DNA from: Nelumbo lutea
Taxonomy: Eukaryota; Streptophyta; Magnoliopsida; Proteales; Nelumbonaceae
Direction of reading: 5' to 3'
DNA: 64,000 nucleotides
Assembly (NCBI GenBank): GCA_022828595.1
Contig: JAKGHH010000002.1
Coordinates: forward strand, 75,984,383 to 76,048,382
The number at the start of each line of letters is the position of its first letter. Position 1 is the first letter of the stretch. A model generated the notes under the pieces. The model made no database searches, was not told where the DNA came from, and was given only the letters and a program-made list of their open reading frames with translations. A program made the translations under genes and the position numbers. Shown in pieces: positions 53,651-63,875 of the stretch.

Positions 53651-54574
53651 GTCAATGCTACAAAATAGAGGAAACACAATAATCTAATGAACAAGCACAC
53701 ACTGAATCATTCATGGGCGTCATACTTGCGTCAACAAACGGCTTTTATTCTGTTTCTTTATTAATTGGGAAACGCCCATAAATTCGTGGTTCAAAACAAC
53801 AGAAAATCAAAAACAAACCAAACACCCTCTAACTGCTTACCGATTGACTTCTGGCATGTGGCATGCAACGGTAAGTGGCCCCACTGAACCTAACCGCTTT
53901 CACGTAAATTATACAACCTCACCGACGCACGCCAAGTTGGAGCTAGCTGCCCAGCTCCTTGAGCCGATACGGGACTAGCCGGTGCCCGGTCATGGTGCAC
54001 AATACTACAGAGTAACTGGTACCAAGTTGATAATATACTAAAATTGATCTACACCGTTAGATAGGAAAGAGTGATGCCACGTTGGCAGCATTAAAAGTGC
54101 GTTGATGTGATTTGTCGTTGACTGTTGAGGGGAGAGGGTCGACAGCTGTGGGCATAAACATGTAAGTGCACAAGTACTGCCGGTGATAGTTGCTTATGCA
54201 AGGAGTTTAAACGAATATTCTTTTAATTTCTTAATATGACCTCCTTTAAAATTTATTTTCCTAATTCTTTTTTTTTCGAATAAGGTAGCCAGGTAAGTTG
54301 AACAATTTTATGAAAGCTCAAATTATGGAGTGATGATGGGCCAGGCCGGGATTTGGGGCAAAATCATTCAATTACTTTGATAACTAAATATTTTAAGGAT
54401 GTTAGATGTCTAAATCTAATCTCATTCAATTTAAATTCTGAAAATTTTAATAAATTATTAAAAAATATAACAGAAAAAAATATATAAATATTTTTTAATT
54501 ACTTTGATATATATATATATATATATTAATAAATTTCCGATTCAGGGTCTATTTGTCTTTTTTTTTATCCATAT
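53647..54574. other. Non-coding stretch
   Basis: Nothing supportable; (AT)n near 54510-54526. Confidence 0.35.
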
Positions 54575-55268
54575 TCATGATAACTAGTACATGAAACCGT
54601 TCTAACCACCAGTTTTCGAGTTAGTGGTTTGACCGTCCAGGTCAAATGGTTTGAACAGTTTAAATATTTTAACAGGTGATATATCATCTTATCTATTAGA
54701 TTAAAATATTAGGATAAAATACATGTAAATATAAGAGAAATAAGATTTGACCGTTTGAGAATGAGAGAGATTTGAGAAGTTGTTCGCGACTGAGAGAGTT
54801 TAGAAGAAGAAGAAGAAGAAGAGGAGGAGGAGGAGGTAACTTGTAGCCTGCAATGGCAATGACAGCGGTGGCAATGGCAAAATACAGCGACAACAACAGT
54901 GGTGAATTGGTGATGAGAGTATATCTGAGATTTCTTTGCCTCAGATCTCACTCTCCCTCTCACAAATCTGACGTCTAAACTGCTCTCCCAAATCTCTTAA
55001 CATGAGATTTCTCTTACTGTTTCACACGTCTCTCAACTAGTCTCTCTCCAGTAGATCTCAGATCTGAGGGATCTTCTCTCTTTTCATTCTTGTCTAACTT
55101 ATTAGAAGTAATAAACAACAAACTATTCTCCGGATCGAATAGCTCAACAGTCAAATTGTCTAGCTCAACAGTTTTTTATCAGGAACCGAGTTTGGGATAA
55201 AACAGAGCCAATTGCCTAACTGATTTTTGATCTAAATATCCAAATCAACAACGGTTCAAAAACATTGC
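54575..55268 (-). mobile_element. Second copy of the 12150-12836 element, inverted
   Basis: On the minus strand it ends, as that copy starts, with CAATGTTTTTGAAC. It carries the same GATCTGAGATCT block (55048-55060), the same (GAA/CTT)n run (54804-54836) and the same CTTATCC/ATATTAG landmarks. The left terminus is diverged and no 8-bp duplication is readable. The open frame over the CTT run (poly-Ser/Leu) is not a gene. Confidence 0.75.
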
Positions 55269-55396
55269 ATCTCACCATAAGACTAGACCCATCATGCATG
55301 AGATGTGGGAATGGAGATACCGATCATTTTCTTTTGTTGGTAGGAGATCGATACCCTGTATAAGCCCCCTTGATAGGGGTCCAATAAAATGAATTG

Positions 55397-55535
55397 AGAT
55401 CTGCTCACAAGACAATGTGTTCCAACACCCTTTGAAGTTTGAACATCATCTAACACTGGAAATCAGCACATCGCACTGAGAGTAAAACCCACCATGTATA
55501 AGCTGTGCTGAATGTATTTAATTGTGAGCAGATCC
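55397..55535. mobile_element. Foldback MITE (GATCTGCTCACAA arms)
   Basis: GAGATCTGCTCACAAGACA faces TTGTGAGCAGATCCAGACTC. The arm style is close to 29512 and 50893. Target duplication not resolved. Confidence 0.55.
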
Positions 55536-55831
55536 AGACTCCAATCAAATATTCCCTCATCCTATCCTAATTTTCCACGTGTCATGTGCTACACGAATTA
55601 GTTCCAATCCAGATGTTGCCAATCTGAAAATAAAAATAAATAAATAAATAGTGTCCTGTGCATATTGATTTTTGACCCAACTGATTACTTACAAAGTATG
55701 GGTCGTAATGATTTATTAAATTAGTGACACCGTGGACCTTCTTTCTGTCCTATATCCCCGACCCCAAAGATCTATTACTCAATTGGTTTGGTGAAATGGG
55801 CCCCACCTGAATAGGCTCTAACCAAGAATTT

Positions 55832-55964
55832 GGATTCAGTTCTCACAAGACTATATTCACACCGACCGTTCTGTTCTTATAGCCACTTACAGCTGTGTAA
55901 GAATATATCGGGATACAAGTGGGGGTATGAATACTCTGAGCACGGTTGTGTGAGGACTGAATCC
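55832..55964. mobile_element. Foldback MITE, 133 bp (GGATTCAGTTCTCACA arms)
   Basis: GGATTCAGTTCTCACA at 55832 is nearly the exact inverse of TGTGAGGACTGAATCC ending at 55964. The core has TTCACACCGACC and GAATATATCGGG. Confidence 0.65.
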
Positions 55965-56470
55965 AATCCATATAACCACTGAGCCAATGAATGGTGAAAA
56001 ATCCTGAACTGTTCACCAAAAAAATCGCTTTTCATGCAACTTGTTTTAGGCTCCTTTTGCCTGGGCTCAAGTTCTGATTGAGCTGCCGAATCAAAATTTA
56101 AAGAAGCCAGTAATTTATATCAAGGACAGAATATTTGCGCTCCATAGATAATTTACCAAACATAGTCTATAGGCTGTCTACAATCTACATAGAGCCCACC
56201 TTGCAAAGTCAAAACCCTGCATGAAAACCCTCTCAAACAGGGGTTTTTCACACACTGGCTTCTAGCATTGCAAGACGGGCCCAATAGAAAAACTTGAAGC
56301 CACGATACATTGCTGGCCACACACATCCAGCTATACAATCAATGTTCCTGATGTGCGATAGGATGTGAGTGGCTAATAATGTATCGTGGTCAGCAGATCT
56401 GAACTCGGGTGGGGGGTCTAACTTGGAATTTTTATGTTTTTTCATCAAACATTGTTTAGCTGGTGGAAAT
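55965..56470. other. Non-coding stretch with a possible foldback remnant
   Basis: No gene. Around 56170-56410, ACATAGAGCCCACC and CAGATCTGAACTCGGG resemble the outer arms of the foldback family, but pairing is weak. Confidence 0.35.
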
Positions 56471-56759
56471 CATGGTTTTTAAAAAAAAAACAGTCAGGAG
56501 TCTGGTTATCAGTTCGAACGGTTCGATCGTTCAACCCGAATAGTTGGCCCGTTCTGACAAAAAAAAATTAAAAATTAAAAAATTGAAAAATGATCAAAAT
56601 CATTTGAACAATTTGAACGGTTCAAACAGTTAATCGGTCGGTTCAACGGTTTACTGACCAAAATCAATGGTTTTGAGGGAAAAAGCGATTTTGGAGAAAC
56701 GGAACGATCAAGTGACCGCTTCCCGATTTTTCCAATCCGGTCTGGTTTTGAAAACAGTG
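56471..56759. mobile_element. hAT-type MITE, 289 bp, inverted copy of 8857-9136
   Basis: Ends CATGGTTTTTAAAAAA and, inverted, CACTGTTTTCAAAACC. Flanks GTGGAAAT (56463-56470) and GTGGAAAC (56760-56767) agree at 7 of 8. On the minus strand it aligns with 8857-9136 throughout (shared TTGATTTTGGTCAG, AAACCGTTGAACCGACC and GAACCGTTCGAAC). Confidence 0.85.
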
Positions 56760-56885
56760 GTGGAAACCACCTGGCTACCTTCGTGTGAAAGCCCTCCAAA
56801 ACAAGCACCTAACCATTGAAATAATGCAATATAATGAATGATTTAGAACGTTCCATAAATTCAAACAAACCCTTAAATTTAAAGT

Positions 56886-57715
56886 CTGTTTGGTTTGCAG
56901 ACAGGATTGGAATCGGAATCAGAATTCCTAGGAATAGGGATAAGAGTCACCTCTTCCTAATGCCTATTTGGTTCAGTTAGGAATAGGAATCAGATTTCGG
57001 TTATTATTGTTTGGTTGTTTTGGATCTGGAATTGGAATCAATAGAAAATTTTGAACTTTATATTAGTCTATTTATTATTTTTTATTAGTTTGTTATTATT
57101 ACTTTATTAATATTTAATAATTAACACCTTATTATTTACCATTAATTTATTATATTTTATTATTATTTTCTTATTAGTTTATTAATATTTTATTATTGTT
57201 ATTTAATAATTAATATGTTAGTATTCTGCTATTACTTTAATTATATTATGTTATATTTTATTTGTACTCAATTCTTATTATTTAATAAATAAAATATTTT
57301 CTTTTTATTTATTACTACTTTGTTATTAGTATCTTATTAGTATTTAATAATTAATATCTAAGTATTTATCATTAATTTATGAATAATTTATTAGTATATA
57401 TTTAATATTTTTTTATTATTTTATTATTAGATTATTCATATTCTATGATTTTTATTATTATTTAATAATTAATATGTCAGTACTTTATTATTACTTTAAT
57501 TATATTATGTTAATATTTTCTTTGTAGTTGATTATTATTGTGATTGTTATTTAGAAAATAGTATCTTTTGTTTTTAATATGAATTTATTAATATTTTATT
57601 ATACTATTATTATTTTATTAATATTTACTAATATTTTATGATTATTATAATTATTAATATATTCTTCTTTTTCTTCTTCTTCTTCTTATTATTATTATTA
57701 TTATTGTTGTTGTTG

Positions 57716-57758
<43 letters not shown>

Positions 57759-58015
57759 CTTAGTACTACTTTCATAGTATTTTATTATTTAATTATTAAT
57801 GTTTTTTTGTTATTTCATAAATTATTTATGAATGTTATATTATTATTATTATTATTATCTTATTATTAATTTAATAATATTTTATTATTTTATTAATATT
57901 AGACTCTGAATTAGGAATCCCATTTCCTACGAAGGGCCTGAATTGGCCAGTCACCTATATGGGAGAATCCCCTTTTGCAAGAATGAGAATAGGAATCCCA
58001 TTCCTACCAAACAAA
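56886..58015. mobile_element. MITE of the TTTGGT..GGAATCGGAATC family with AT-rich interior
   Basis: GTCTGTTTGGTTTGCAGAC and GGAATCGGAATC on the left face GAATAGGAATCCCATTCC and TACCAAACAAAC on the right. The 1-kb interior is almost pure ATT/TTA-rich DNA with (CTT)n, (GTT)n and (ATT)n at 57661-57758. Relatives at 7051-7345 and 59549-59739 are much shorter. Confidence 0.6.
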
Positions 58016-58046
58016 CAATCAGAATTCCCATGAATGCTCCAAACAG

Positions 58047-58170
58047 TGCGTCTGACACGTGCTCTACCGTGACAATCCAACTTTGTATTGGAAATATCTC
58101 TCCATGACAAACATGAGAAATGTTCCCAATGCATTCTGAGTTGTGCATGTGGGACGCCAATCTAAACTCA
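58047..58170. mobile_element. Foldback MITE, Mutator-like family
   Basis: Core ATTGGAAATATCTCTCC faces GAGAAATGTTCCCAATGCA, as in 24583-24760; the right arm ends AATCTAAACTCA as in 29512-29655. The left arm is unclear where it meets the previous element. Confidence 0.5.
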
Positions 58171-58538
58171 TATTCAGTCATGGATTAGATGCTTTAGTCG
58201 GTGCCTTAACTATTTTCAGCTTTTAAGGTTTAAAAGTCTAAAATCACTTCTCGTAGGTAGCATTGTGGATTTATAGCAAAAGAGAGATTGAATTTCTTCG
58301 GTTGGACCGGATATTTGCCGTCTGAACCGGGAATTGGGAGCCAAAATGATGTCGGCCTGTTCTCTTATCAATAATGTTGATTTTGGTCAAATATATTTAA
58401 ACACCTATTTAACTTATAGGAAATAATGTGAAATAATTTGCTTTTTTTTCTTTTTTTTGGCATTTGTTATTTGTGGAAATCAAATACTTGAACTGAATGA
58501 TTGGATCCCTCACCCACTAGGGTCTTAGAATATTTGTA

Positions 58539-59461
58539 GGGTGTAAGGGGGATTAGGTCAACACTAACCCAGTTGGGTTTGGATCGGATTGGTCCGCCTA
58601 CTCCATTTTTGTTAAATGATTTTATTTAGGTTGAGGTCGTGTTACACATTAATATGAGGATACATGTCATACATACATGCACGTAAAGATAAAAGGTATA
58701 TATCATAGATACTGATTTAATTTTTAATTTTTATAAGATAAGACACACAAAACCAACCAAGACAAGTATGATATTAGAGAAGTGGACACGAGTCAAGCTT
58801 CTAATGAGTTATTCGAGTTCAATTTGGTTCAGTTAAACAAGTATTGAGTCAAGTTTAAGTTCAATACATAGGCTTATTTGGTAATTGAGCTAAACTCAAG
58901 CTCAGTGAAGCTTAACTCACAAATCTAATAGAGCCTAATAGAATAAATAAATAATTTTTATAATATACATACATACATAAATACATATAAATAAAAATAT
59001 ATATAATAAATAATTTTTTGTATATAAAATAAAAAATTATTTTTATATGTATAATTTTTTTTTAGAAAAAGTTTGGCTTGTAGACGAGCTCGAGCTAAAC
59101 CGAGCTCAAACTCATGAGCTTTTGAACTGAGTCGAGCTCGAACTCAAGTCTCTAGCTCAAATTGAACTCGGGCTTGAGCTCGAGCCTAATACTATTTATG
59201 CAAGTTGAGCTTGAATAGCCAAGTAATCAGCTCGGCTCAGCTCAAATCCACCCCTATGTATTATATAATAAAGACATAATCATCATAGTTTAAGTTCAGA
59301 TTGACTGAGGGCTCGGCACTAACTCGACACTAACCCAACTCAAAGATAAGTCGAATTTATACTTTTCAACCATAATTCTTGCTCAAACTTTAACCTGACC
59401 TGACCCAATCTGAGTTTTTTTGGTTGGAATTGGACTAATCCAGTCCATGTTGTAGCCCTAA
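58539..59461. mobile_element. Nested pair of hAT-like MITEs
   Basis: The outer element runs from TAGGGTGTAAGGGGG (58539) to TTGTAGCCCTA (59461), with AACCCA and TTGGACTAATCC phrases. The inner element runs from about 58776 to 59254 and ends CAAATCCACCCCTA, with GAGCTCGAG-type phrases repeated on both strands. Neither has a clean duplication, so edges are approximate. Confidence 0.45.
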
Positions 59462-59548
59462 AATTTTAATGCAGCCAAGTCATTTTAGTTGTCATTCCCA
59501 ACAGATGGTCTAGCGGTGAAGTCTCTAACTCAAGTCTAACATTCCAAG

Positions 59549-59739
59549 GGTTTGTTCATGGGAATAGGGGTTTGGAATTGGATTAAAATGGTTTATTCTG
59601 ATTCCAACTGTTTGATGGGTGGAATGGGACTCCCTCCTTTAATGCCTTAGGAATGAAAATCCTAGTTCTGATCCCAATTCATATTCCATTTATATAAGAC
59701 TTCAATTCTAATTCCAACTGCAAACCAAACAAACCCTTA
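59549..59739. mobile_element. MITE, about 190 bp (AAGGGTTTGTT arms)
   Basis: AAGGGTTTGTTCATGG faces GCAAACCAAACAAACCCTT. GGAATTGGATT/AATTCTAATTCC phrases pair inside. Same family style as 7051 and 56886. Confidence 0.6.
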
Positions 59740-60440
59740 AAAAAGAAACCCTAAATTACCATTTGATAAAGCTGAAGATTGTTATAAATAAAAATAGAAA
59801 TGCTCTTTTTATGAAACTGATATATAAAAACAACAAATCTACTTTCTTATTTTGATTTTAGTCATTATGAGCCATCTAAGCATGGACCAACCTATTATCA
59901 CTTTTGATAGGTGTGGTTCATAAATTAATACAAACGACATCCACATATGAAAAAGCAACTTTATTTTTTCTGGTAAAATGAAAAAGCAATTTTATTTTTT
60001 CTGATAAAATGAAAAAGCAAATTTTTCAAAGCCCAACCCTCTCATCAATTTCTTTGACACTTTCATGTATGACAAAATGTATATGCATGCTTGACTTGAT
60101 GAACTGCCGCCTTGCAATACCTCGAAATGGACATATAGAACCGAGTATCAATCTTAATTTTCTCTTAATCTTGTTTTAGCCCATTAATTAACATTAGTAA
60201 TTAGAAAAAAAACTAATCAAATACTGCCTGCAATCTCATATGGTGGACCCCACCTTACCTACTCACCTGTCACCCAACGACAGACGACTTAATCAACTAA
60301 TCACGATTAAGTTAGTTAAGGCAGTGGTCATTTTCGTAAATCCACTGTAATCCTTTCCCACCGCAGTGCCAAAGTAGTCATCCACCAACTCCGCCCACCA
60401 ACAAAAACCAATAAACAATTCTCCAACTGTTATCACCTTT
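59740..60440. other. Upstream flank of the MetE gene
   Basis: No gene. AAAATGAAAAAGCAA-type phrases repeat three times at 59947-60018 (period about 30). From about 60230 the DNA becomes less AT-rich, as expected on approach to a promoter. Confidence 0.45.
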
Positions 60441-60462
60441 CGAGGGGTGGTTTTGTCTTTAC

Positions 60463-60475
60463 GACGTCACCTAAC
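60463..60475 (+). promoter_or_regulatory. C-box and AC-type MYB element in the MetE promoter
   Basis: GACGTC (60463-60468, bZIP C-box) is followed at once by ACCTAAC (60469-60475), the AC-III type MYB site. They lie about 130 bases upstream of the TATA box. Motif identity only; activity is inferred. Confidence 0.4.
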
Positions 60476-60597
60476 CACCACGCAATTACCAAAACACCCT
60501 TTCTAATCAAATCGAGAAGAGGTGAAAACTGATAAGCCGCAGAGCCTCACAGAGTCACAGATCTACGACTTGATTCGCCTCTGCTTCTCCTTCTGCC

Positions 60598-60605
60598 TAT
60601 AAATA
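60598..60605 (+). promoter_or_regulatory. TATA box of the MetE gene
   Basis: TATAAATA in CCTATAAATAACCC. A C/T-rich tract (60613-60668) follows about 10-60 bases downstream, typical of a plant core promoter. Transcription likely starts near 60630. Confidence 0.75.
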
Positions 60606-60629
60606 ACCCAAACTTCTCTTCCGTTTCTC

Positions 60630-60716
60630 GCGCTGTTCTTTCTTCTCTCTCCTCCTCCTCCTCCTGCCTTGCTTTAGAACCAGTCTTCAGAGCTCACCGG
60701 TTCTACCTCCGCAAAG
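60630..60716 (+). other. 5' untranslated leader exon of the MetE gene
   Basis: From the probable start site to the donor CAAAG|GTACGT (GT at 60717). It is pyrimidine-rich, with a (CTC)n run. The exact 5' end is an estimate from the TATA position. Confidence 0.6.
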
Positions 60717-61898
60717 GTACGTCCACTTCGTCGCTCCTCTTGCATTTCTTATCAATTGTTTCCTTAATCCTTCCTTCTCATTCGGAATATCTCTTTCTGC
60801 TTGCTTGCTTTCTTGCTTGCTTGCTTGCTTCATTCTCTGTTTTGCCGCTTTCGCTGTTGGTTGTAACTCTGCTACTAGGACTGATGAGGTTCGAGTTTTG
60901 CTTCAGTAGATTCTTTAACAGATCTGATCAAGAGCTTGCTTGAGTGTTTTACTCCCACCTTTTCTATCTTCAAGAAGGATTTTGATTTGTCGGTGTGAAA
61001 GACGAATTGCTTTCTTTGATGTTTTAAGCTTCTTTAGATGATTTCATTCGGTTTTTTGGGATTATCGAATCTAAGAACTGGACTGTTAGGTTCATTTACG
61101 AGATTTCTTTCGTGCTCTGTTTCTGGTTGTCATTTGTGTTTCTGTACTCTTTTTGGATGTGCTTTATCGTGGTTTTCAGTTTGAGATCTGACGATTCTGA
61201 GCAACGGAGTTTGTAGATCTAGTAGTGTAATCTGCAGATCTTATCTCCAAGTTGCTTTAGTGTTGTTTTAGTCAAAGTTTTTGTTCCCGGCATTGGACGC
61301 TCTTACTGTTTCGTTACTTCCAAAACGAGATCTGTATTCCGTTACAGTATTAAATATGAGCTAGTAATGGTTAAATAAATCCTCTCTCAGATCTTCCAAT
61401 TTTGTTTTGTTTATCCTTACCTTTGTCGGTCGCTCATAAATGTCATAATTCATTTGGCTCGCAGATCTACTATTTTCCATTTGCTCTGTAGATCTGAAGC
61501 CTGTTTTACTCGTTCTTCATTTCTTATCCTATATATAATCGTCACGTTTTTATACCGACATCAGTCTGACAGTCTACGTAGAATTTCTAATTCATTATAA
61601 ATTAACTTTCTTATTACTCATTTATTGAACTTGACTTCATTATGATTTATAATAAATTTAAATTTCTAATTACCTTACTTGTATATCTTCTTTTTAAGAT
61701 TTAGAAATGATACTTTCTCTGACAACTGCTGAAATCCGAAGCTTTGGTGTGTTTCTGCAAACCGAAGCGACAAGGATTTATTTCTATGATAAATCATTTA
61801 GGACCCCTGTTTTAGAAATGACTACTTCCGTATGTAGGTTTTCTCCTTAGTTAGGAGGATTCTGATTTTATTTTACTTTTATTGTACCTAATAACCAG
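60717..61898 (+). other. Leader intron of the MetE gene (1182 bp)
   Basis: Donor GTACGT, acceptor ATAACCAG. It is T-rich and holds a (CTTG)n run (60798-60830) and eight AGATCT hexamers (60920, 61184, 61215, 61236, 61328, 61389, 61463, 61490). Leader introns of this type can raise expression in plants, which is discussed under findings. Confidence 0.75.
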
Positions 61899-61902
61899 TA
61901 AA

Positions 61903-63875
61903 ATGGCGTCCCACATTGTTGGATATCCCCGCATGGGTCCGAAGAGAGAGCTCAAGTTCGCTTTGGAATCCTTCTGGGATGGGAAGAGCAGCGCCGAGGA
62001 TCTGCAAAAGGTGGCTGCTGATCTGAGATCATCCATCTGGAAACAGATGGATGGTGTTGGTATCAAGTATATCCCCAGCAACACCTTCTCTTACTATGAT
62101 CAAGTACTCGACACCACGGCAATGCTTGGGGCTGTTCCTGAGAGATACAACTGGGCTGGCGGTGAGATCGGCTTCGACACCTACTTCTCCATGGCCAGGG
62201 GGAATGCCTCTGTACCTGCTATGGAAATGACCAAGTGGTTTGACACCAACTAGTAAGTGATGGCTCTTCTGCACACGGTCTATACTCTAAAGAATATTTA
62301 TAATGAACTGACAGCATTGAATGTAGCTAATATGTGTTTCTTATTCGTGCAGCCATTTCATTGTCCCCGAATTGGGACCTAACACAAAATTCTCTTACGC
62401 TTCTCACAAGGCAGTGAATGAATACAAAGAGGCTAAAGAGGTCTGCTTTATGTGGATATTTGCTATTCTACTTGGTTGTGCTCTATTGGAGTATCATTGG
62501 ATCTCTTAGACTCTTACTCATCTACATCTTATTTAGTTTTGGACCTCTATTTGGCAATTAGAACAGGAATTGTTGCGACTTGGGTAGTGTGCAAAGATGC
62601 GTCCTACATTAGTTACCTTCATTCAGTAGAATATTAGCATAGTTAACTTTCTAAATGGGTGCATATATTATATGTTATTGGTAATCATAATGAAGGTCGT
62701 GTTTATGGATGGGTAGCAGACCACCTACTTAACAAGTCTCGGAAAATGTCCATTCAGATTACAAGAACTGAAACTTTCATGAAACCTTTTCTGAACATCT
62801 GACTTGATTATTTATTTATTTTTGGGGGGTGGGATATGGCCCCATCACTGCATGGGATGTACATAGATCAATATAATCCCAGCTGAATGGTGATAATTGT
62901 CTGTTCTTCTAGGACTCTTTTCTTATAAATTATAATTCTTTTTGCTCTGTGAGAAAGTGCTTCCTAAATTACTTGTCTTTTTTGTTCATCTTGTCTTTTC
63001 AGCTTGGAATCGATACAGTTCCAGTCATTGTCGGTCCTGTCTCCTACTTGTTGCTATCTAAACCGGCCAAGGGTGTTGAGAAGTCTTTCCCTCTTCTCTC
63101 TCTTCTTGAAAAGATTCTTCCTGTCTACAAGTAAGGACTTGAAACTTTTCTGTGGATGGCATTGGTTGATTCTTTATCTTATTGCAGGTTCTTTCAAATT
63201 GATTATTCTAATGGTTAAACCTTGTACAGGGAAGTGGCGGCTGAACTTAAGGCAGCTGGTGCTTCCTGGATTCAATTCGATGAGCCAACCCTTGTCTTGG
63301 ATCTTGAGCATAACCAATTGGAGGCATTTACTAAAGCCTATGCAGAGCTGGAATCATCTCTCTCTGGCCTGAATGTTCTCATTGAGACATACTTTGCTGA
63401 TATTCCTGCTGCAGCATACAAGACTCTCACTTCTTTGAAGGGTGTTACTGGGTTTGGGTTTGACTTTGTTCGTGGACCTCAGACTCTTGATCTTATCAAG
63501 GGTGAATTTCCTTCAGGCAAATATCTCTTTGCTGGAGTGGTTGATGGAAGGAACATTTGGGCTAATGATCTTGCTTCTTCTCTCGGTACCTTGGAGGCTC
63601 TTGAGGGCATTGTGGGTAAAGGTATTCATTCTTTCATGAAGCTATTTTTCCCCTGTATGAAATTCTCAGAGCATGTTGCTAATTTGGGTTATTTATTGTT
63701 TACATCTGTAGAAAAACTTGTTGTCTCTACTTCCTGCTCACTTCTCCACACTGCTGTTGACCTTGTAAACGAAACTAAGTTGGACAAGGAAATCAAATCA
63801 TGGCTGGCATTCGCTGCACAGAAAGTTGTTGAAGTGAATGCTTTGGCCAAGGCATTGGCTGGTCAGAAGGATGAG
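61903..63875 (+). CDS. MetE: Cobalamin-independent methionine synthase, first 374 codons (partial)
   Basis: The enzyme transfers a methyl group from 5-methyltetrahydropteroyltriglutamate to homocysteine, making methionine; plants use it in the S-adenosylmethionine cycle. Coding exons: 61903-62252, 62353-62440, 63003-63130, 63230-63621 and 63712-63875, all with GT..AG introns and phases that join exactly (running total 1122 bases). The start is the ATG of [17 protein letters not shown], the conserved plant N-terminus; an in-frame upstream ATG at 61882 lies before the splice acceptor and is excluded. Conserved blocks: [92 protein letters not shown] and [15 protein letters not shown]. This is the N-terminal half (Meth_synt_1 domain) of a protein of about 765 residues; the zinc-binding C-terminal half lies beyond the window. 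The exons show no defect. Confidence 0.96.
62253..62352 (+). other. MetE coding intron, 100 bp
   Basis: TA|GTAAGT ... GTGCAG|C splits the Tyr codon of DTNYHF. The joined text matches the conserved plant protein. Confidence 0.9.
62441..63002 (+). other. MetE coding intron, 562 bp
   Basis: GAG|GTCTGC ... TTTCAG|CTTGG joins YKEAKE to LGIDTVPV in phase 0. The donor is weak (GTCTGC) but the protein junction requires it. No other element is seen inside. Confidence 0.85.
63131..63229 (+). other. MetE coding intron, 99 bp
   Basis: CAA|GTAAGG ... GTACAG|GGAAGTGG joins VYK to EVAAEL with the Lys codon split 2+1. Confidence 0.9.
63622..63711 (+). other. MetE coding intron, 90 bp, open in frame
   Basis: AAAG|GTATTC ... 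TCTGTAG|AAAAAC joins EGIVGK to EKLVVSTSC. The intron is exactly 30 codons long and has no stop in the coding frame. Confidence 0.9.

Noticed and set aside
59508..59548. GATGGTCTAGCGGTGAAGTC resembles a pol III A box or tRNA start
   Set aside because: No B box follows within 100 bases and no cloverleaf could be drawn; a MITE begins at 59549. Not enough for a tRNA or SINE.
61882..61902. Upstream in-frame ATG giving a MetE start seven codons earlier
   Set aside because: It lies before the splice acceptor at 61898, so it would be spliced out; the protein family starts at [12 protein letters not shown].
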